Shown: positions 1-10,003, counted from the first letter of the stretch. The stretch is DNA of 64,000 nt from Rhizobium brockwellii (GCF_000769405.2 NZ_CP053439.1:4262501-4326500); one strand, 5' to 3'. The notes: a model not told the origin generated them from the sequence alone. Translations and numbers: made by a program.

Positions 1-359
1 TGCGGCATACCCGCTCGGCCATGCTGAGCGTGCTTAGTACCGACTACATCCGCACCGCCCGCGCCAAAGGGCTTGCTGAAAGCTCGGTCGTGCTCGAACA
101 CGGCTTCCGCAATGCCATGCTGCCGATCGTGACGCTGACCGCCCTGCTCTTCGGCGAACTGCTTGCCGGCGCCGTGCTGACCGAGCAGATCTTCACCATT
201 CCGGGTTTCGGAAAGCTCATCGTCGATGCCGTCTTCAACCGTGACTACGCCGTCGTCCAGGGCGTGGTGATCTGCACGGCGATCGGCTTCATCCTGATGA
301 ACCTGTTGGCCGATATTCTCTATGTCCTGCTCAATCCACGCATGAGGGCCGCCCTATGA
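1..359 (+). CDS. ABC transporter permease, DppB/GsiC type (3' part only)
   Basis: This is the C-terminal end of an inner-membrane permease of a peptide-type ABC importer; the reading frame is open to the left edge. The visible part begins with RHTRSAMLSVLSTDYIRTARAKGL-type sequence, the cytoplasmic EAA-like loop that docks on the ATPase and is typical of DppB/OppB/GsiC. Two or three hydrophobic segments follow, and the protein ends in the usual NPRMR motif. Its stop overlaps the start of the next permease (ATGA at 356-359), so the two are translationally coupled. The ATG at 21 is internal and is not the gene start. Family assignment is firm; the substrate can only be inferred from the gamma-glutamyltransferase encoded in the same operon. 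Confidence 0.93.
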   Translation, partial: RHTRSAMLSVLSTDYIRTARAKGLAESSVVLEHGFRNAMLPIVTLTALLFGELLAGAVLTEQIFTIPGFGKLIVDAVFNRDYAVVQGVVICTAIGFILMNLLADILYVLLNPRMRAAL

Positions 360-1231
360 CCGCGATCGGAGAGACCAGCATTCCCTCTGCGGTCGACCGC
401 ACGCCGAGCCGTGCCTGGCGCAAGCTGAAGGCCAACAAGGGCGCCCTCGTCGGCCTGGCGATCATCGCCTTCTTCGCGATCCTCGCGCTTGCCGCCCCCC
501 TTCTTCCGATTCCCGATCCGAACGCCACAAGCTGGTCGGCGATCCGCAAGGCGCCCTCCGCCGCCCATTGGCTTGGCACCGACGACATCGGCCGCGACAT
601 TCTTTCCCGGATGATCTGGGGCGCGCAGGCTTCGCTGATGGCCGGCGTCTTCTCGGTGGCGATCGCCGTTATCATCGGCGTGCCCTTCGGCCTTATCTCC
701 GGTTATTTCGGCGGCTGGATCGACATGGTGATCTCTCGCATCACCGAAGCATTTCTGGCCATGCCCTTCCTCATCACCGCGATCGCGCTCGCAGCCTTTC
801 TCGGTCCGAGCCTGACCAATGCGATGATTGCGATCGGCCTTTCGGCCATGCCGGTTTTCGTGCGGCTGACGCGCGGCCAGGTGCTCTCGGTCAAGACCGA
901 AGAATATGTCGAGGGCGCCCGCTCGATCGGCCTCCGGTCTTCGAGCATCATCACCCGCTATATCCTGCCGAACGTCTTCGCCCCGATCCTCGTCCAGGCG
1001 ACGTTGACCATCGCCACCGCGATCATCGCCGAGGCGAGCCTCTCCTTTCTCGGTCTCGGGCAGCAACCGCCGGCGCCGAGCTGGGGCTCGATGCTGAACG
1101 TCGCCAAGAATTTCCTCTCCCAGGCGCCATGGATGGCGATGTGGCCGGGTGCCGCGATCTTCCTCGTCGTCATCGGTTTCAATCTTTTAGGCGACGGCCT
1201 GCGCGATGCGCTCGATCCGCGCGAAGCATGA
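356..1231 (+). CDS. ABC transporter permease, DppC/GsiD type
   Basis: Second inner-membrane permease of the peptide/glutathione-type importer, 291 aa, normal length for DppC/GsiD. The N-terminus is cytoplasmic, followed by a first membrane segment near residues 34-54. A periplasmic stretch with HWLGTDDIGRDILSR, diagnostic of the OppC/DppC family, comes next, then four or five more membrane segments and an EAA-loop (YVEGARSIGL). It ends in GDGLRDALDPR, the family's usual C-terminus. The start overlaps the stop of the upstream permease by four bases, and the gamma-glutamyltransferase follows after 21 bases. The operon arrangement suggests import of gamma-glutamyl peptides or glutathione, but the permease sequence alone does not fix the substrate. 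Confidence 0.95.
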   Translation: MTAIGETSIPSAVDRTPSRAWRKLKANKGALVGLAIIAFFAILALAAPLLPIPDPNATSWSAIRKAPSAAHWLGTDDIGRDILSRMIWGAQASLMAGVFSVAIAVIIGVPFGLISGYFGGWIDMVISRITEAFLAMPFLITAIALAAFLGPSLTNAMIAIGLSAMPVFVRLTRGQVLSVKTEEYVEGARSIGLRSSSIITRYILPNVFAPILVQATLTIATAIIAEASLSFLGLGQQPPAPSWGSMLNVAKNFLSQAPWMAMWPGAAIFLVVIGFNLLGDGLRDALDPREA

Positions 1232-1252
1232 CTTCTTGAAAGGACATTCGAC

Positions 1253-3037
1253 ATGACCGCATTCACGACCCGTCCCGAGATCCTCGGCACATTCGGTGTC
1301 GTCACTTCCACGCACTGGATCGCCTCGGCCGTCGGCATGAGCATTCTCGAAAAGGGCGGCAATGCTTTCGACGCGGCAGTGGCGACGGGCTTCGTGCTGC
1401 AGATCGTCGAGCCGCATCTTTGCGGTCCGGGCGGCGATATGCCGGCGGTGATCTATTCGAAGAGGAAGGACAAGGTCGAGGTCATCTGCGCGCAGGGCCC
1501 CGCCCCCGCCGGTGCGACGATCGAGCACTATACGGCGGAAGGCCTGAGCCTGATCCCCGGCGACGGGCTGCTTGCGACCGTCATCCCCGGCTCCTTCGAT
1601 GGCTGGATGCTGATGCTGCGCGACTACGGCTCGATGAGCGTGCGCGATGTGCTGGAACCGGCGATCTATTACGCCGAGCACGGCCATCCGATGCTGCCGC
1701 GCGTCTCCGCCACGATCAAGGGGCTCGCCGCCTTCTTCGAGAAGGAATGGCCGACCTCGTATGAGACCTGGCTGCCTGGCGGCAGCGCCCCCGAAGCGCA
1801 TGCGAATTTCAGGAATCCGGTGCTTGCCGAAACCTGGAAGCGCATCATCGCTGAGGCGGAAGTGAAAAGCGGCCGGGAAGCGCAAGTGCAAGCGGCTCGC
1901 GACGCCTTCTATCGCGGCTTCGTCGCCGAGAAGATCGATGACTATCTGAAGACCGCCGAGGTGATGGATGCGAGCGGCAACCGCCACAAGGGCGTTTTGA
2001 GTGCAAACGACATGGCAAACTGGTCGGCAACGATCGAGGAGCCGCTGACCTATGATTATCATGGCTGGACGATCGCCAAGATCGGCCCCTGGGGCCAGGG
2101 CCCGGTTTTCCTGCAGACCCTGTCGATCCTCAAAGGCTTCGATCTCGCCGCGATGGATCCCGCTGGCGCCGATTTCGTCCATACCGTCGTCGAGGCGATG
2201 AAGCTCGCCTTCGCCGACCGCGAAGTCTATTACGGCGATCCTAACTTTTCGGAGATCCCTGTCGCGCATCTGTTGTCGGAGACCTATGCCGCCGAGCGCC
2301 GCAAGCTCGTCGGCGCGGACGCCTCCTTCGATCTTCGCCCCGGCATCGTGCCGGGCTTCGAAGCGCAGTATGATCTGACGATGAAGATGCTCGGTGCGGA
2401 TTCCAAGACCGGCGCCGTCTACGAGCCGACCATGGCGCATCTTTCCGAAAAGCGCGGCGATACCGTGCATATCGACGTGATCGACCGCGACGGCAACATG
2501 GTCTCCGTCACCCCGTCCGGCGGCTGGTTGCAATCCTCGCCGATCGTGCCCGGCCTCGGCTTCTGCCTCAATTCTCGCGCCCAGATGTTCTGGCTGAAAT
2601 CAGGCTTGCCGACGTCGCTTGCGCCGGGCAAACGGCCGCGCACCACGCTGACGCCGTCGCTCGGCCTCTACGAGGGCCGCCCGACGCTCGCCTTCGGCAC
2701 ACCCGGCGGCGACCAGCAGGAACAGTGGCAGCTTTCCTTTTTCCTGCGTTATATCAATCATAAGCTGAACCTGCAGGCGGCGATCGACCAGCCGCTGTTC
2801 CATACCTCGCATTTTCCAGGCTCCTTCTATCCGCGCACCCGCGAACCCGGCAGCCTGATGGCGGAAGCGAATTTTGGCCTCGATGTCCTTGATGCCCTGC
2901 GCCGCAAGGGCCACAAGCTGACGGTCGCCGATCCCTGGACGATCGGCCGGCTGACTGCCGCAAGACGCGATGCCGACGGACTGTTGCGCGCCGCAGCCAC
3001 CCCGCGCCTGATGCAGGCCTATGCGATCGGGAGGTAG
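1253..3037 (+). CDS. ggt: gamma-glutamyltransferase family protein
   Basis: An Ntn-hydrolase that cleaves or transfers the gamma-glutamyl group of glutathione and related amides. The 594-aa precursor would self-process in front of the catalytic threonine, here T404 in the segment RGDTVHIDVIDRDGNMVSV, which matches the family's T-x-H-x-x-V-x-D motif. GGNAFDAAVA near residues 35-44 is the usual N-terminal signature, and a glycine-rich oxyanion/loop segment (PSGG) follows at 421-424. No signal peptide is visible, so unlike E. coli Ggt it is probably cytoplasmic and acts after import. It lies inside an importer operon, 2 bases before the DUF1028 gene. The glutamate-binding residues differ from E. 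coli Ggt, so substrates other than glutathione (gamma-glutamyl amines, acyl-amides) are possible. Confidence 0.9.
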   Translation: MTAFTTRPEILGTFGVVTSTHWIASAVGMSILEKGGNAFDAAVATGFVLQIVEPHLCGPGGDMPAVIYSKRKDKVEVICAQGPAPAGATIEHYTAEGLSLIPGDGLLATVIPGSFDGWMLMLRDYGSMSVRDVLEPAIYYAEHGHPMLPRVSATIKGLAAFFEKEWPTSYETWLPGGSAPEAHANFRNPVLAETWKRIIAEAEVKSGREAQVQAARDAFYRGFVAEKIDDYLKTAEVMDASGNRHKGVLSANDMANWSATIEEPLTYDYHGWTIAKIGPWGQGPVFLQTLSILKGFDLAAMDPAGADFVHTVVEAMKLAFADREVYYGDPNFSEIPVAHLLSETYAAERRKLVGADASFDLRPGIVPGFEAQYDLTMKMLGADSKTGAVYEPTMAHLSEKRGDTVHIDVIDRDGNMVSVTPSGGWLQSSPIVPGLGFCLNSRAQMFWLKSGLPTSLAPGKRPRTTLTPSLGLYEGRPTLAFGTPGGDQQEQWQLSFFLRYINHKLNLQAAIDQPLFHTSHFPGSFYPRTREPGSLMAEANFGLDVLDALRRKGHKLTVADPWTIGRLTAARRDADGLLRAAATPRLMQAYAIGR

Positions 3038-3039
3038 TC

Positions 3040-3795
3040 ATGACCTGGTCCATCGTCGCCCGTGATCCCTTGACCGGTCATCTCGGCATCGCCGTCGCGA
3101 CCCGCTTCTTCGCCGTCGGCGCCCTTGTGCCGCATATTCGCGGCGGCATCGGCGCCGTTGCCACCCAGGCCTTCGTCAGCCCGCTTTACGGCGTCGACGG
3201 CCTGTCGCTGCTTGCCGCCGGCAAGGCGCCGGAGGAGGTCATCGCCGAGCTGACCGCGCGTGACGCCGGCCGCAATCAGCGGCAGCTGCATCTCATCGAT
3301 GCGAAGGGGCGCAACGCCGCCTTCACCGGTCCCGCATGCATCGACTGGGCGGGACATCTGATCGACGAAAACGTCTCGGTCGCCGGCAACATGCTCGCGG
3401 GTCCCGACGTCGTCACTGAGACGCTTGCCACCTACAAAAAGGCGATGGACAAGCCCCTGGCCGAACGCCTGCTGCTGGCGATGCAGGCAGGCGAGGATGC
3501 CGGCGGCGACAAACGCGGCAGGCAGTCCGCCGCCCTCGTCATCCACCGCGATCAGGATTATCCCTGGCTCAGCCTCCGCGCCGACGATCATCCCGATCCG
3601 CTCGCCGAACTTGTCCGCCTCCATGCCGTGGCGGGTGAACGCTACCTGCATGTCGCCGAGACGATGGCGACGCGGCAAAATCCGAACGGCATGACCGACA
3701 GGCGCGAGATCGACGAAAGGATCGCGGCGCTGGAAGCAGCCCGCATCGCTGAAGGCAGGCCTTCCGCCTCCTTCGCCACGCCTTTGAAGACGTGA
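3040..3795 (+). CDS. DUF1028 domain protein, Ntn-hydrolase-like
   Basis: 251-aa DUF1028 protein. The N-terminus (MTWSIVARDPLTG, then GIAVATRFFAVGA and GGIGAVATQAF) is the hallmark of the family, whose fold is Ntn-hydrolase-like. No enzyme activity is firmly established for it. The gene starts 2 bases after the gamma-glutamyltransferase stop and precedes the transporter ATPase by 24 bases, so it belongs to the same transcript. I infer a role in processing the imported gamma-glutamyl compound or its product. DUF1028 genes next to peptide transporters and amidohydrolases are common in proteobacteria. No signal peptide is seen. Confidence 0.88.
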   Translation: MTWSIVARDPLTGHLGIAVATRFFAVGALVPHIRGGIGAVATQAFVSPLYGVDGLSLLAAGKAPEEVIAELTARDAGRNQRQLHLIDAKGRNAAFTGPACIDWAGHLIDENVSVAGNMLAGPDVVTETLATYKKAMDKPLAERLLLAMQAGEDAGGDKRGRQSAALVIHRDQDYPWLSLRADDHPDPLAELVRLHAVAGERYLHVAETMATRQNPNGMTDRREIDERIAALEAARIAEGRPSASFATPLKT

Positions 3796-3819
3796 ACCAG
3801 ATAAAACCAAGGGAACGAC

Positions 3820-5658
3820 ATGAGTGATGTTTCTTCAGCCTCCGCCTCCCCGGTTCTCTCCGTCCGGAACCTGACGACCTCCTTCCTCGTCGATGGCGAC
3901 TGGAAGCCGGTGGTGCGCGACGTCTCCTTCGACGTCATACCAGGCGAGACCGTGGCGATCGTCGGCGAAAGCGGCTCGGGCAAGAGCGTCACCTCCCTTT
4001 CGATCATGCGATTGCTCGCCAAGGGATCGAGCCGCATCGACGGCGCCATCACCTTGAACGGCAAGGATGTTCTCACCCTTTCGGAAAAGGAGATGCGCCG
4101 GGTGCGCGGCAACGACGCCGCCATGATCTTCCAGGAGCCGATGACATCCCTCAACCCGATCTTCACCATCGGCCGCCAGATCTCCGAAGCGCTCACCTGC
4201 CACGGCGAGATCGGCAAGGCCGAGGCGCGGGCCGAGACCGTGCGCCTGCTGGAGAAGGTCCGCATCCCCAACGCCGCTTCGCGCTTCGACGAATATCCGC
4301 ACCAGTTCTCGGGCGGCATGCGTCAGCGCGTGATGATCGCTATGGCGCTCGCCAGCCGGCCGAAATTGCTGATCGCCGACGAGCCGACGACGGCGCTCGA
4401 TGTGACGATCCAGGGCCAGATCCTTGACCTGATCAAGATGCTGCAGGAAGAAGAGGGCATGTCGGTGCTCTTCATCACCCACGACATGGGCGTCGTCGCC
4501 GAAATCGCCGACCGCACCATCGTCATGTATCGCGGCGAAGCGGTGGAAACCGGCACGACCGACGACATCTTCCATCGCGGCAGGCATCCCTATACCCGCG
4601 CTTTGCTCTCGGCCGTGCCGCGCCTCGGCTCGATGGCCGATCGGAAATGGCCGCTGCGTTTCCCCGTCGTCGACACCACGACCGGCGAACGGCGCGAGCC
4701 GATCGAAGTGGCCGATACCGTCGACCGCCGCCGGACGCCGATCCTCGAAGTCAAGAACCTCGTTACCCGTTTCGATATCCGCGGCGGCCTGCTTGGCCGC
4801 AAGACCGGCGCGATCCATGCGGTCGAGGACGTCTCCTTCGATCTCTTCCAGGGCGAGACGCTGTCGCTCGTCGGCGAATCCGGCTGCGGCAAATCGACCA
4901 CCGGCCGCTCGATCACCCGCCTCGTCCAGCCGAACGGCGGCAGTGTCAGCCTCGACGGCTATGACGTGCTGAGCCTTGACGCGGCCAGTCTCAGACGGAT
5001 GCGCCGCAGCATCCAGATGATCTTTCAGGATCCCTTCGCCAGCCTCAACCCGCGCATGACCGTCGGCGCCGCCGTTGCCGAACCGATCACCGAACATGGC
5101 CTCGGCACCGGCGCCCAGGCCCGCGACAAGGCGGCCGATCTTCTCGAACGCGTCGGGCTGAAGCCCGATATGATGAAACGCTATCCGCACGAATTCTCCG
5201 GCGGTCAGCGCCAGCGCATCTGCATCGCCCGCGCGCTCGCACTCGATCCGAAGGTGATCGTCGCCGACGAAAGCGTTTCCGCCCTCGATGTCTCGATCAA
5301 GGCGCAGGTCTGCAATCTGCTGATGGACCTGCAGCAAAGCCTCAACCTCGCCTTCCTGTTCATTTCTCACGATATGGCGGTGGTCGAGCGCGTCAGCCAC
5401 CGCGTCGCGGTGATGTATCTCGGCGAAATCGTCGAGATCGGCCCACGCGCCGAACTGTTCAGCAACCCGCAGCACGCCTACACCAAGAAGCTGATGGCAG
5501 CCGTGCCGGTTCCCGACCCCTCACGTCGCGGCATCAAGCGCAACCTCGGAACCGACGAGCTCAAGAGCCCCGTTCGCCCGGTTGGCTACGTCGCGCCGCC
5601 GCGCCGATACCGGGAAGTAACGGCAGGCCATCTGGTGCGGGTCGATGAAGCCGCCTGA
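3820..5658 (+). CDS. Dipeptide/glutathione-type ABC importer, fused double ATPase (GsiA-like)
   Basis: Cytoplasmic ATPase of the importer, 612 aa, with two complete ABC cassettes in one chain as in GsiA. Cassette 1 has Walker A GESGSGKS near residue 49, signature SGGMRQR and Walker [13 protein letters not shown]. Cassette 2 has [16 protein letters not shown] and [12 protein letters not shown]. Each is followed by the short proline-rich oligopeptide-transporter C-terminal extension. A single fused ATPase means the complex needs only the two permeases and a binding protein, and the latter must lie left of the window. GGGAACGAC stands just before the ATG. A short hairpin at the stop codon (5657-5674) probably marks the operon end. 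Confidence 0.95.
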   Translation: MSDVSSASASPVLSVRNLTTSFLVDGDWKPVVRDVSFDVIPGETVAIVGESGSGKSVTSLSIMRLLAKGSSRIDGAITLNGKDVLTLSEKEMRRVRGNDAAMIFQEPMTSLNPIFTIGRQISEALTCHGEIGKAEARAETVRLLEKVRIPNAASRFDEYPHQFSGGMRQRVMIAMALASRPKLLIADEPTTALDVTIQGQILDLIKMLQEEEGMSVLFITHDMGVVAEIADRTIVMYRGEAVETGTTDDIFHRGRHPYTRALLSAVPRLGSMADRKWPLRFPVVDTTTGERREPIEVADTVDRRRTPILEVKNLVTRFDIRGGLLGRKTGAIHAVEDVSFDLFQGETLSLVGESGCGKSTTGRSITRLVQPNGGSVSLDGYDVLSLDAASLRRMRRSIQMIFQDPFASLNPRMTVGAAVAEPITEHGLGTGAQARDKAADLLERVGLKPDMMKRYPHEFSGGQRQRICIARALALDPKVIVADESVSALDVSIKAQVCNLLMDLQQSLNLAFLFISHDMAVVERVSHRVAVMYLGEIVEIGPRAELFSNPQHAYTKKLMAAVPVPDPSRRGIKRNLGTDELKSPVRPVGYVAPPRRYREVTAGHLVRVDEAA

Positions 5659-5674
5659 GCGGGAAAACCCGCTC
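5657..5674 (+). terminator. Hairpin at the end of the importer operon
   Basis: GAGCGGG, an AAAA loop and CCCGCTC form a perfect 7-bp stem that begins inside the stop codon of the double ATPase. No long T-run follows, so it may act as a weak terminator or an mRNA 3'-end stabiliser. The rest of the spacer to 5912 is AT-rich and holds no convincing gene. Confidence 0.45.
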
Positions 5675-5912
5675 TGTAGAGCATCTGATGACACAAGTAT
5701 TTCAGGAAATAACCTGTGCCAGCGGGGTACGGCCTACCCTTTTTGCTGCACCGCTTATATCACTTATCCTAGATATTATTTCACCCATAATTGTTAACGA
5801 CCAATTCCGCACATTTGTGTTCTCTTATCCCTACGAATCAAAAAGGTTTGATTTGCCCGGGGACGGCCACCATGTTGAAGCATGGGGCGATGCAACAGTT
5901 GGGTAGGAGCCT

Positions 5913-7247
5913 ATGCTGCAACGGATTGAAGACATTGATGCAGCGCTCGTCGACAGGCTGCAGCATTCGGCGTTCAAGTACTTCCTGAAATATTCCAATC
6001 CCGAAAACGGCCTGGTGGCGGATACCTCGATCGGCGGGGTCCCGTGCAGCATCGCGGCCGTCGGCTTTGCGCTTTCCTCCTATCCCGTTGGTGTCGAGCG
6101 TTGCTGGATTAGCCGCGAGGAAGCGGCCGAGCGTACGGTCAATACGCTGCGTTTCTTCGCCGAGGCGCGTCAGGGCGAGGAACGCCACGCGACCGGCTAC
6201 CGCGGCTTCTTCTATCACTTCTTGCATATGGATACCGGCCATCGCGCCTGGAACAGCGAGCTTTCGACCATCGATACGGCGCTGCTTGTTGCCGGCATCC
6301 TGACATCAGCGCAATATTTCAATCGCGAAGACGACGAGACTGAGACTGAAATCCGTGAACTCGCCACCTTCATCTACGAGCGCGTTGACTGGCGCTGGGC
6401 GCTGAACAAGGGTGACACCATTTCCATGGGTTGGAAGCCCTCATCCGGCTTCCTGCGCTGGCGCTATCACGGCTTCGACGAGGCAATCATCCTCTATACG
6501 CTGGCGCTCGCTTCGCCGACGCACCCGATCCCGCAATCGAGCTACGACGCCTTTACGTCAAGCTATTCCTGGATGCTGCACGGCGAGCAGTCCTATCTCT
6601 ATGCCGGGCCGCTCTTCATCCACCTCTTCTCGCATGCCTGGATCGATTTCCGCAGCATTCAGGACAGGCCGATGGCGGAGCGGAACTGGGACTATTTCCG
6701 CAACACGCAGGTGATGATCAACGTCCAGCGTGACTATGCCGAGCGCAATCCCGGCCAGTTCGTCGGCTACAACAGGAATATCTGGGGTTTCTCCGCCTGT
6801 GACGGCCCGCCGCCGACACGGCGCATGCGCGGCGGCCGCCAGCCGAAGGTTCTGGGTTATGCCGCGCGCGGCGCACCGCTCGGCCCCGATGACGGCACGA
6901 TCGCACCCTGGGCGGCCCTCGCCTGCCTGCCCTACGACAAGCAGGCGGCTCTCGACGGCACCAAGGCGCTTCTGACCACCTATCCGAACCTGCTCTTGGA
7001 AGGCGGCTTTCCCGGCGGCTTCAATCCGACGGTCAAAACCAAGCGGCCGGAAGGCTGGGTCGACGACCGCACCGTCGGCATCGACCAGGGCCTTGTCGTC
7101 ATGACCATCGAGAACGAGCGCTCCGACTTCATCTGGAAACTAATGCGGCAATCGCCGGTCATCCGCCTCGGGCTTGAGCGCGCCGGCTTTACCGGCGGCT
7201 GGCTCGAAGGCATCGAGCCGGAAGAACTGGTACGCAAGGTCGGCTAG
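5913..7247 (+). CDS. Glucoamylase-like family protein (COG5368 / PF10091)
   Basis: 444-aa protein of the glycoamylase-like (alpha/alpha toroid) family, the same fold as the C-terminal domain of cyclic beta-glucan synthase (NdvB/ChvB). Landmarks are NGLVADTS near the N-terminus, TGYRGFFYHFLHMDTG and NSELSTIDTALLVAG in the first half, then a GFSACDGP segment and a late GGFPGGFNP. No signal peptide is evident, so it appears cytoplasmic, although related proteins are sometimes exported. The start at 5913 is preceded by GGGTAGGAG at good spacing. The gene stands alone between the importer operon and the convergent iron importer. A role in beta-glucan processing is plausible from the family; the substrate is not known. 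Confidence 0.85.
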   Translation: MLQRIEDIDAALVDRLQHSAFKYFLKYSNPENGLVADTSIGGVPCSIAAVGFALSSYPVGVERCWISREEAAERTVNTLRFFAEARQGEERHATGYRGFFYHFLHMDTGHRAWNSELSTIDTALLVAGILTSAQYFNREDDETETEIRELATFIYERVDWRWALNKGDTISMGWKPSSGFLRWRYHGFDEAIILYTLALASPTHPIPQSSYDAFTSSYSWMLHGEQSYLYAGPLFIHLFSHAWIDFRSIQDRPMAERNWDYFRNTQVMINVQRDYAERNPGQFVGYNRNIWGFSACDGPPPTRRMRGGRQPKVLGYAARGAPLGPDDGTIAPWAALACLPYDKQAALDGTKALLTTYPNLLLEGGFPGGFNPTVKTKRPEGWVDDRTVGIDQGLVVMTIENERSDFIWKLMRQSPVIRLGLERAGFTGGWLEGIEPEELVRKVG

Positions 7248-7277
7248 CGCATAACCCCAGAAATCGAAATCGATTTT

Positions 7278-7316
7278 AGAGCCCGCGCGTCCAATAGGAG
7301 GTGCGGGCTCTTGGTT
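7278..7316. terminator. Convergent-gene terminator hairpin
   Basis: AGAGCCCGC (7278-7286) pairs perfectly with GCGGGCTCT (7303-7311), followed on the plus strand by TTGGTTT. It lies between the convergent glucoamylase-like gene and the iron-transporter ATPase gene and could serve the former. Confidence 0.6.
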
Positions 7317-8353
7317 TAGTTCTCGAAGACATGCGCCTTGCCGGCGATATCAAGGCGAACGAGGTCGCCTCGCGCCGGCAGCGCGACGCTCGAGGTCTTG
7401 ATCAGGATCGGCGGCAACGCCACGCCTTCGAGCGAAACAGCGACGGTGCAGACTGCGCCGCCGAATTCCACTTCGACGACACGCCCGCCATAGTTGCGAT
7501 CGCCTTCATCGGCAACGACGCGAATCTGCTCGGGACGCAGCATGATCTCCGCCTTGCCCTGACGGCTGCCTTCGACGGCGACATGGCCGAGGGCGCAGTC
7601 TGCGAGGCCGTTCCGGATGATGGCGGGAAGCAGCACGGCATCGCCGAGAAACAGTGCCGTCTCGCGATCGCGCGGATGCAGGTACAAGGATTGCGGCGAT
7701 CCGGCCTGGATCAGCCGTCCTTCCCTGAGCACCGCGACCTGATCGGCAAAGGTCAGCGCCTCTTCCTGGTCATGGGTGACGAGGATGGTGGTGATGCCGG
7801 CCGCCTGCAGCACGCGCGCAACCGCCTTGCGCATATTTTCCCGCAGGCCGGTATCGAGTGCCGAGAAAGGTTCGTCGAGCAGCATCAGCCGTGGCTTGCG
7901 GCCGAGCGCGCGGGCGAGCGCCACACGCTGTTGCTGGCCGCCGGAAAGCTGATGCGGGCGCCGGACCAGCATGCCGCGGTCGAGCTCGACCATGTCGAGC
8001 AGCTCAAGCACGCGCTTCTCGCGATCAGCGGCCCCTCGTTCGAAGCCGAAGCCGATATTCTCGGCAACGCTTAAGTGCGGAAACAGCGCGCCGTCCTGCG
8101 AGACGATGCCGATGCCGCGCTTGTGTGCCGGTACTGTCGCCGGACCGTCCGCCAGCAGGTCTCCATCCAGCGTCACCCTGCCGACATCGGGTTGCTCGAA
8201 GCCGGCAATGATGCGCAGCAGCGTCGTCTTGCCTGAACCGGACGGGCCGACGACGGCCGTGCGGCTGCCGGCCGAGACCTCGAGCGAAATATCCTTCAGC
8301 GCCTGGACGGGGCCATAGCGCTTGCTGATGTTTTCGATCGTGAGCAGCGTCAT
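7316..8353 (-). CDS. fbpC: Ferric-iron ABC importer, ATP-binding protein (FbpC/SfuC type)
   Basis: Cytoplasmic ATPase of an iron(III) importer, 345 aa. The ABC domain occupies about residues 1-235, with Walker [10 protein letters not shown] near residue 37, signature LSGGQQQR and Walker [15 protein letters not shown]-terminal TOBE-like regulatory domain follows, as in FbpC/PotA/MalK-type ATPases. The start overlaps the permease stop (ATGA at 8350-8353). It is the last gene of a binding protein-permease-ATPase set transcribed leftwards. The iron assignment comes from the whole set and from the TGA-N9-TCA box upstream. Thiamine or spermidine importers share this architecture, but the binding protein fits the iron type best. 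Confidence 0.88.
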   Translation of the reverse strand: MTLLTIENISKRYGPVQALKDISLEVSAGSRTAVVGPSGSGKTTLLRIIAGFEQPDVGRVTLDGDLLADGPATVPAHKRGIGIVSQDGALFPHLSVAENIGFGFERGAADREKRVLELLDMVELDRGMLVRRPHQLSGGQQQRVALARALGRKPRLMLLDEPFSALDTGLRENMRKAVARVLQAAGITTILVTHDQEEALTFADQVAVLREGRLIQAGSPQSLYLHPRDRETALFLGDAVLLPAIIRNGLADCALGHVAVEGSRQGKAEIMLRPEQIRVVADEGDRNYGGRVVEVEFGGAVCTVAVSLEGVALPPILIKTSSVALPARGDLVRLDIAGKAHVFEN

Positions 8354-9882
8354 TGGCCGGCGGTCCGTTTCGATTGGGTATAGAGCATCAGGGTGAGCGG
8401 CAGCGACAGCACGACCATCATGAAGGCGTAGGGGGCGGCCGACACATAGTCGATCTCGCTGGTCAGCGACCAGAATTTCGTCGCCAGCGTATCGACGCCG
8501 TTGGGCGACAGCATCAGTGTCGCCGTGAGTTCATTGGTGATGCCCAGTGCGGCCAGCGCGACGCTGGCGGCCGCTCCCGGTGCGGCAAGCCGCATGGTGA
8601 TCTGCCGTACCGCTTGGCCCGGGGTGCGGCCGAGGCCCATCGCGGCGCGCTCCAACTCCACCGGGGCCTGGGCGATACTGGCGCGCAGCCCGACCATGGC
8701 GCGTGGCAGGAAAAGCATCACGTAGGCGACGAGCAGCGTTGCGAAAGTCTGATAGAGCGGCAGCACAAGACGCACGGTGATCGTCACCAGCGCCAGCGCC
8801 ACGACGACGCCCGGCAGCGAGCCGACATAATAATGGCAGGCTTCGAGCACGCGCTGGAAACGCCCGGGCGCCCGCACCGAAAGCCAGGCCATCGGTGCTG
8901 CGGCAATCGTCGCGAGCACGCCGCCGACAATGGCAAGCACGATCGTCTGCAGGAAGGCGCTGCCGACGTCGATGCGCCAGATATCGGTGCCGCCGAGATA
9001 GAGCCAGCGGCCAAGCGTCACCAGCGGCACGCCGAGCGTCAATATCGCGAGGATGACAGGCAGCAAAACCGCCGGCACCACCAACCAGCCCAGCCGGCGG
9101 CGGTCCGTCGGACGCGGCGAGCCGGAGCCGACGCGGGCATAACGTTCGTTGCCGCGCACCAGCACCTCGAAGCCGAGCAGAAAAAGACAGCAGGCGACGA
9201 GCACGCCGCCGAGCATGTTGGAGGCCGGGCTGTTGTAGGAGGACTGGAACTGGTCGACGATCGCCGTCGCGAACGTGTCGAACCGGATCATGACGAACAG
9301 GCCGTACTCCGAAAGCAGATGCAGCGCGATCAGCAGAGAACCGCCGCAGATGGCGAGCCTGAGCTGCGGCAGCACGGCGCGGAAGAAGACGCGCCAGGGA
9401 TTAAGGCCCAGCGAGGCCGCGGCATCCTCGATAGCCGGATCGAGACGGCGCAGCGCTGCGGCGACCGGCAGGTAGAGGAACGGATAGTAGGCGATGACCG
9501 AGACGAAGACACCGCTCTGCAGGCCGCGCATGCCGGGAACCAGGCTGACCCAGGCATAGCTGTGCACGAAGGCAGGCACGGCGAGCGGAGCGATCGCAAG
9601 CCAGGCCCAGAGCCGCGCGAAAGGAATGTCTGTCCGTTCCGTCAACCAGGCAAGCGTCACGGCGAGTGCGATCGACACCGGGATGGTGATCGATTCCAGC
9701 AGAACCGTATTGACGAGAAGTTCACCGACGCGTGGCCGGAAGACCAGGGTCTTCACCGTTTCCCAGCCGACATCGTAGGTTACCCAGCCGATGAAGCCGA
9801 GCGGCACGAGACTGAAGATCGCGACGACGGTTGCAAGCAGGATCACGGAAGCGTGCGGCATGCGTCCGCGCGGCAAAACCAT
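8350..9882 (-). CDS. fbpB: Ferric-iron ABC importer, double permease (FbpB/SfuB type)
   Basis: Inner-membrane permease with two fused permease halves and about twelve hydrophobic segments, as in SfuB/FbpB. Two EAA-type loops are visible, one around [13 protein letters not shown] and one around [14 protein letters not shown]. The open frame continues upstream to an ATG at 10017 (555 aa). I prefer the ATG at 9882 (510 aa), which has GAGGG about 8 bases upstream and places the first membrane segment near the N-terminus as in homologues. The 10017 start has no usable ribosome binding site, and its first codons lie in a terminator-like hairpin (9969-10003). The gene overlaps fbpC by 4 bases. Function is firm at the family level; the start is uncertain. 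Confidence 0.87.
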   Translation of the reverse strand: MVLPRGRMPHASVILLATVVAIFSLVPLGFIGWVTYDVGWETVKTLVFRPRVGELLVNTVLLESITIPVSIALAVTLAWLTERTDIPFARLWAWLAIAPLAVPAFVHSYAWVSLVPGMRGLQSGVFVSVIAYYPFLYLPVAAALRRLDPAIEDAAASLGLNPWRVFFRAVLPQLRLAICGGSLLIALHLLSEYGLFVMIRFDTFATAIVDQFQSSYNSPASNMLGGVLVACCLFLLGFEVLVRGNERYARVGSGSPRPTDRRRLGWLVVPAVLLPVILAILTLGVPLVTLGRWLYLGGTDIWRIDVGSAFLQTIVLAIVGGVLATIAAAPMAWLSVRAPGRFQRVLEACHYYVGSLPGVVVALALVTITVRLVLPLYQTFATLLVAYVMLFLPRAMVGLRASIAQAPVELERAAMGLGRTPGQAVRQITMRLAAPGAAASVALAALGITNELTATLMLSPNGVDTLATKFWSLTSEIDYVSAAPYAFMMVVLSLPLTLMLYTQSKRTAGQ

Positions 9883-9968
9883 TCGCGTGGCCCTCGGCAC
9901 GACCGGCGTCTGGTTGCCGGATGCGAGCAATCTGTTGTCCTGCAGCAAGGCCGATGCCTTTACACGCT

Positions 9969-10003
9969 GAAAAAGGAAGGCAACCGCCTTTGACGGGCGG
10001 TTG
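9969..10003 (-). terminator. Terminator/attenuator-like hairpin between fbpA and fbpB
   Basis: CAACCGCC (9981-9988) and GGCGGTTG (9996-10003) form a perfect 8-bp stem with a 7-base loop. Read on the minus strand it is followed by CCTTCCTTTTTC. This resembles a Rho-independent terminator located between the binding-protein gene and the permease gene, and could lower permease expression relative to the binding protein. Confidence 0.55.

Noticed and set aside
3835..5475. 546-codon frame on the minus strand
   Set aside because: Antisense shadow of the fused transporter ATPase, whose motifs are unmistakable.
5688..5906. 72-codon ORF MTQVFQEITCAS... in the spacer before the glucoamylase-like gene
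   Set aside because: No ribosome binding site, no similarity I recognise, and it lies in an AT-rich promoter-like region.
8353..9993. 546-codon frame on the plus strand
   Set aside because: Antisense to the iron permease; composition biased to Arg/His/Asp/Gln and no family features.
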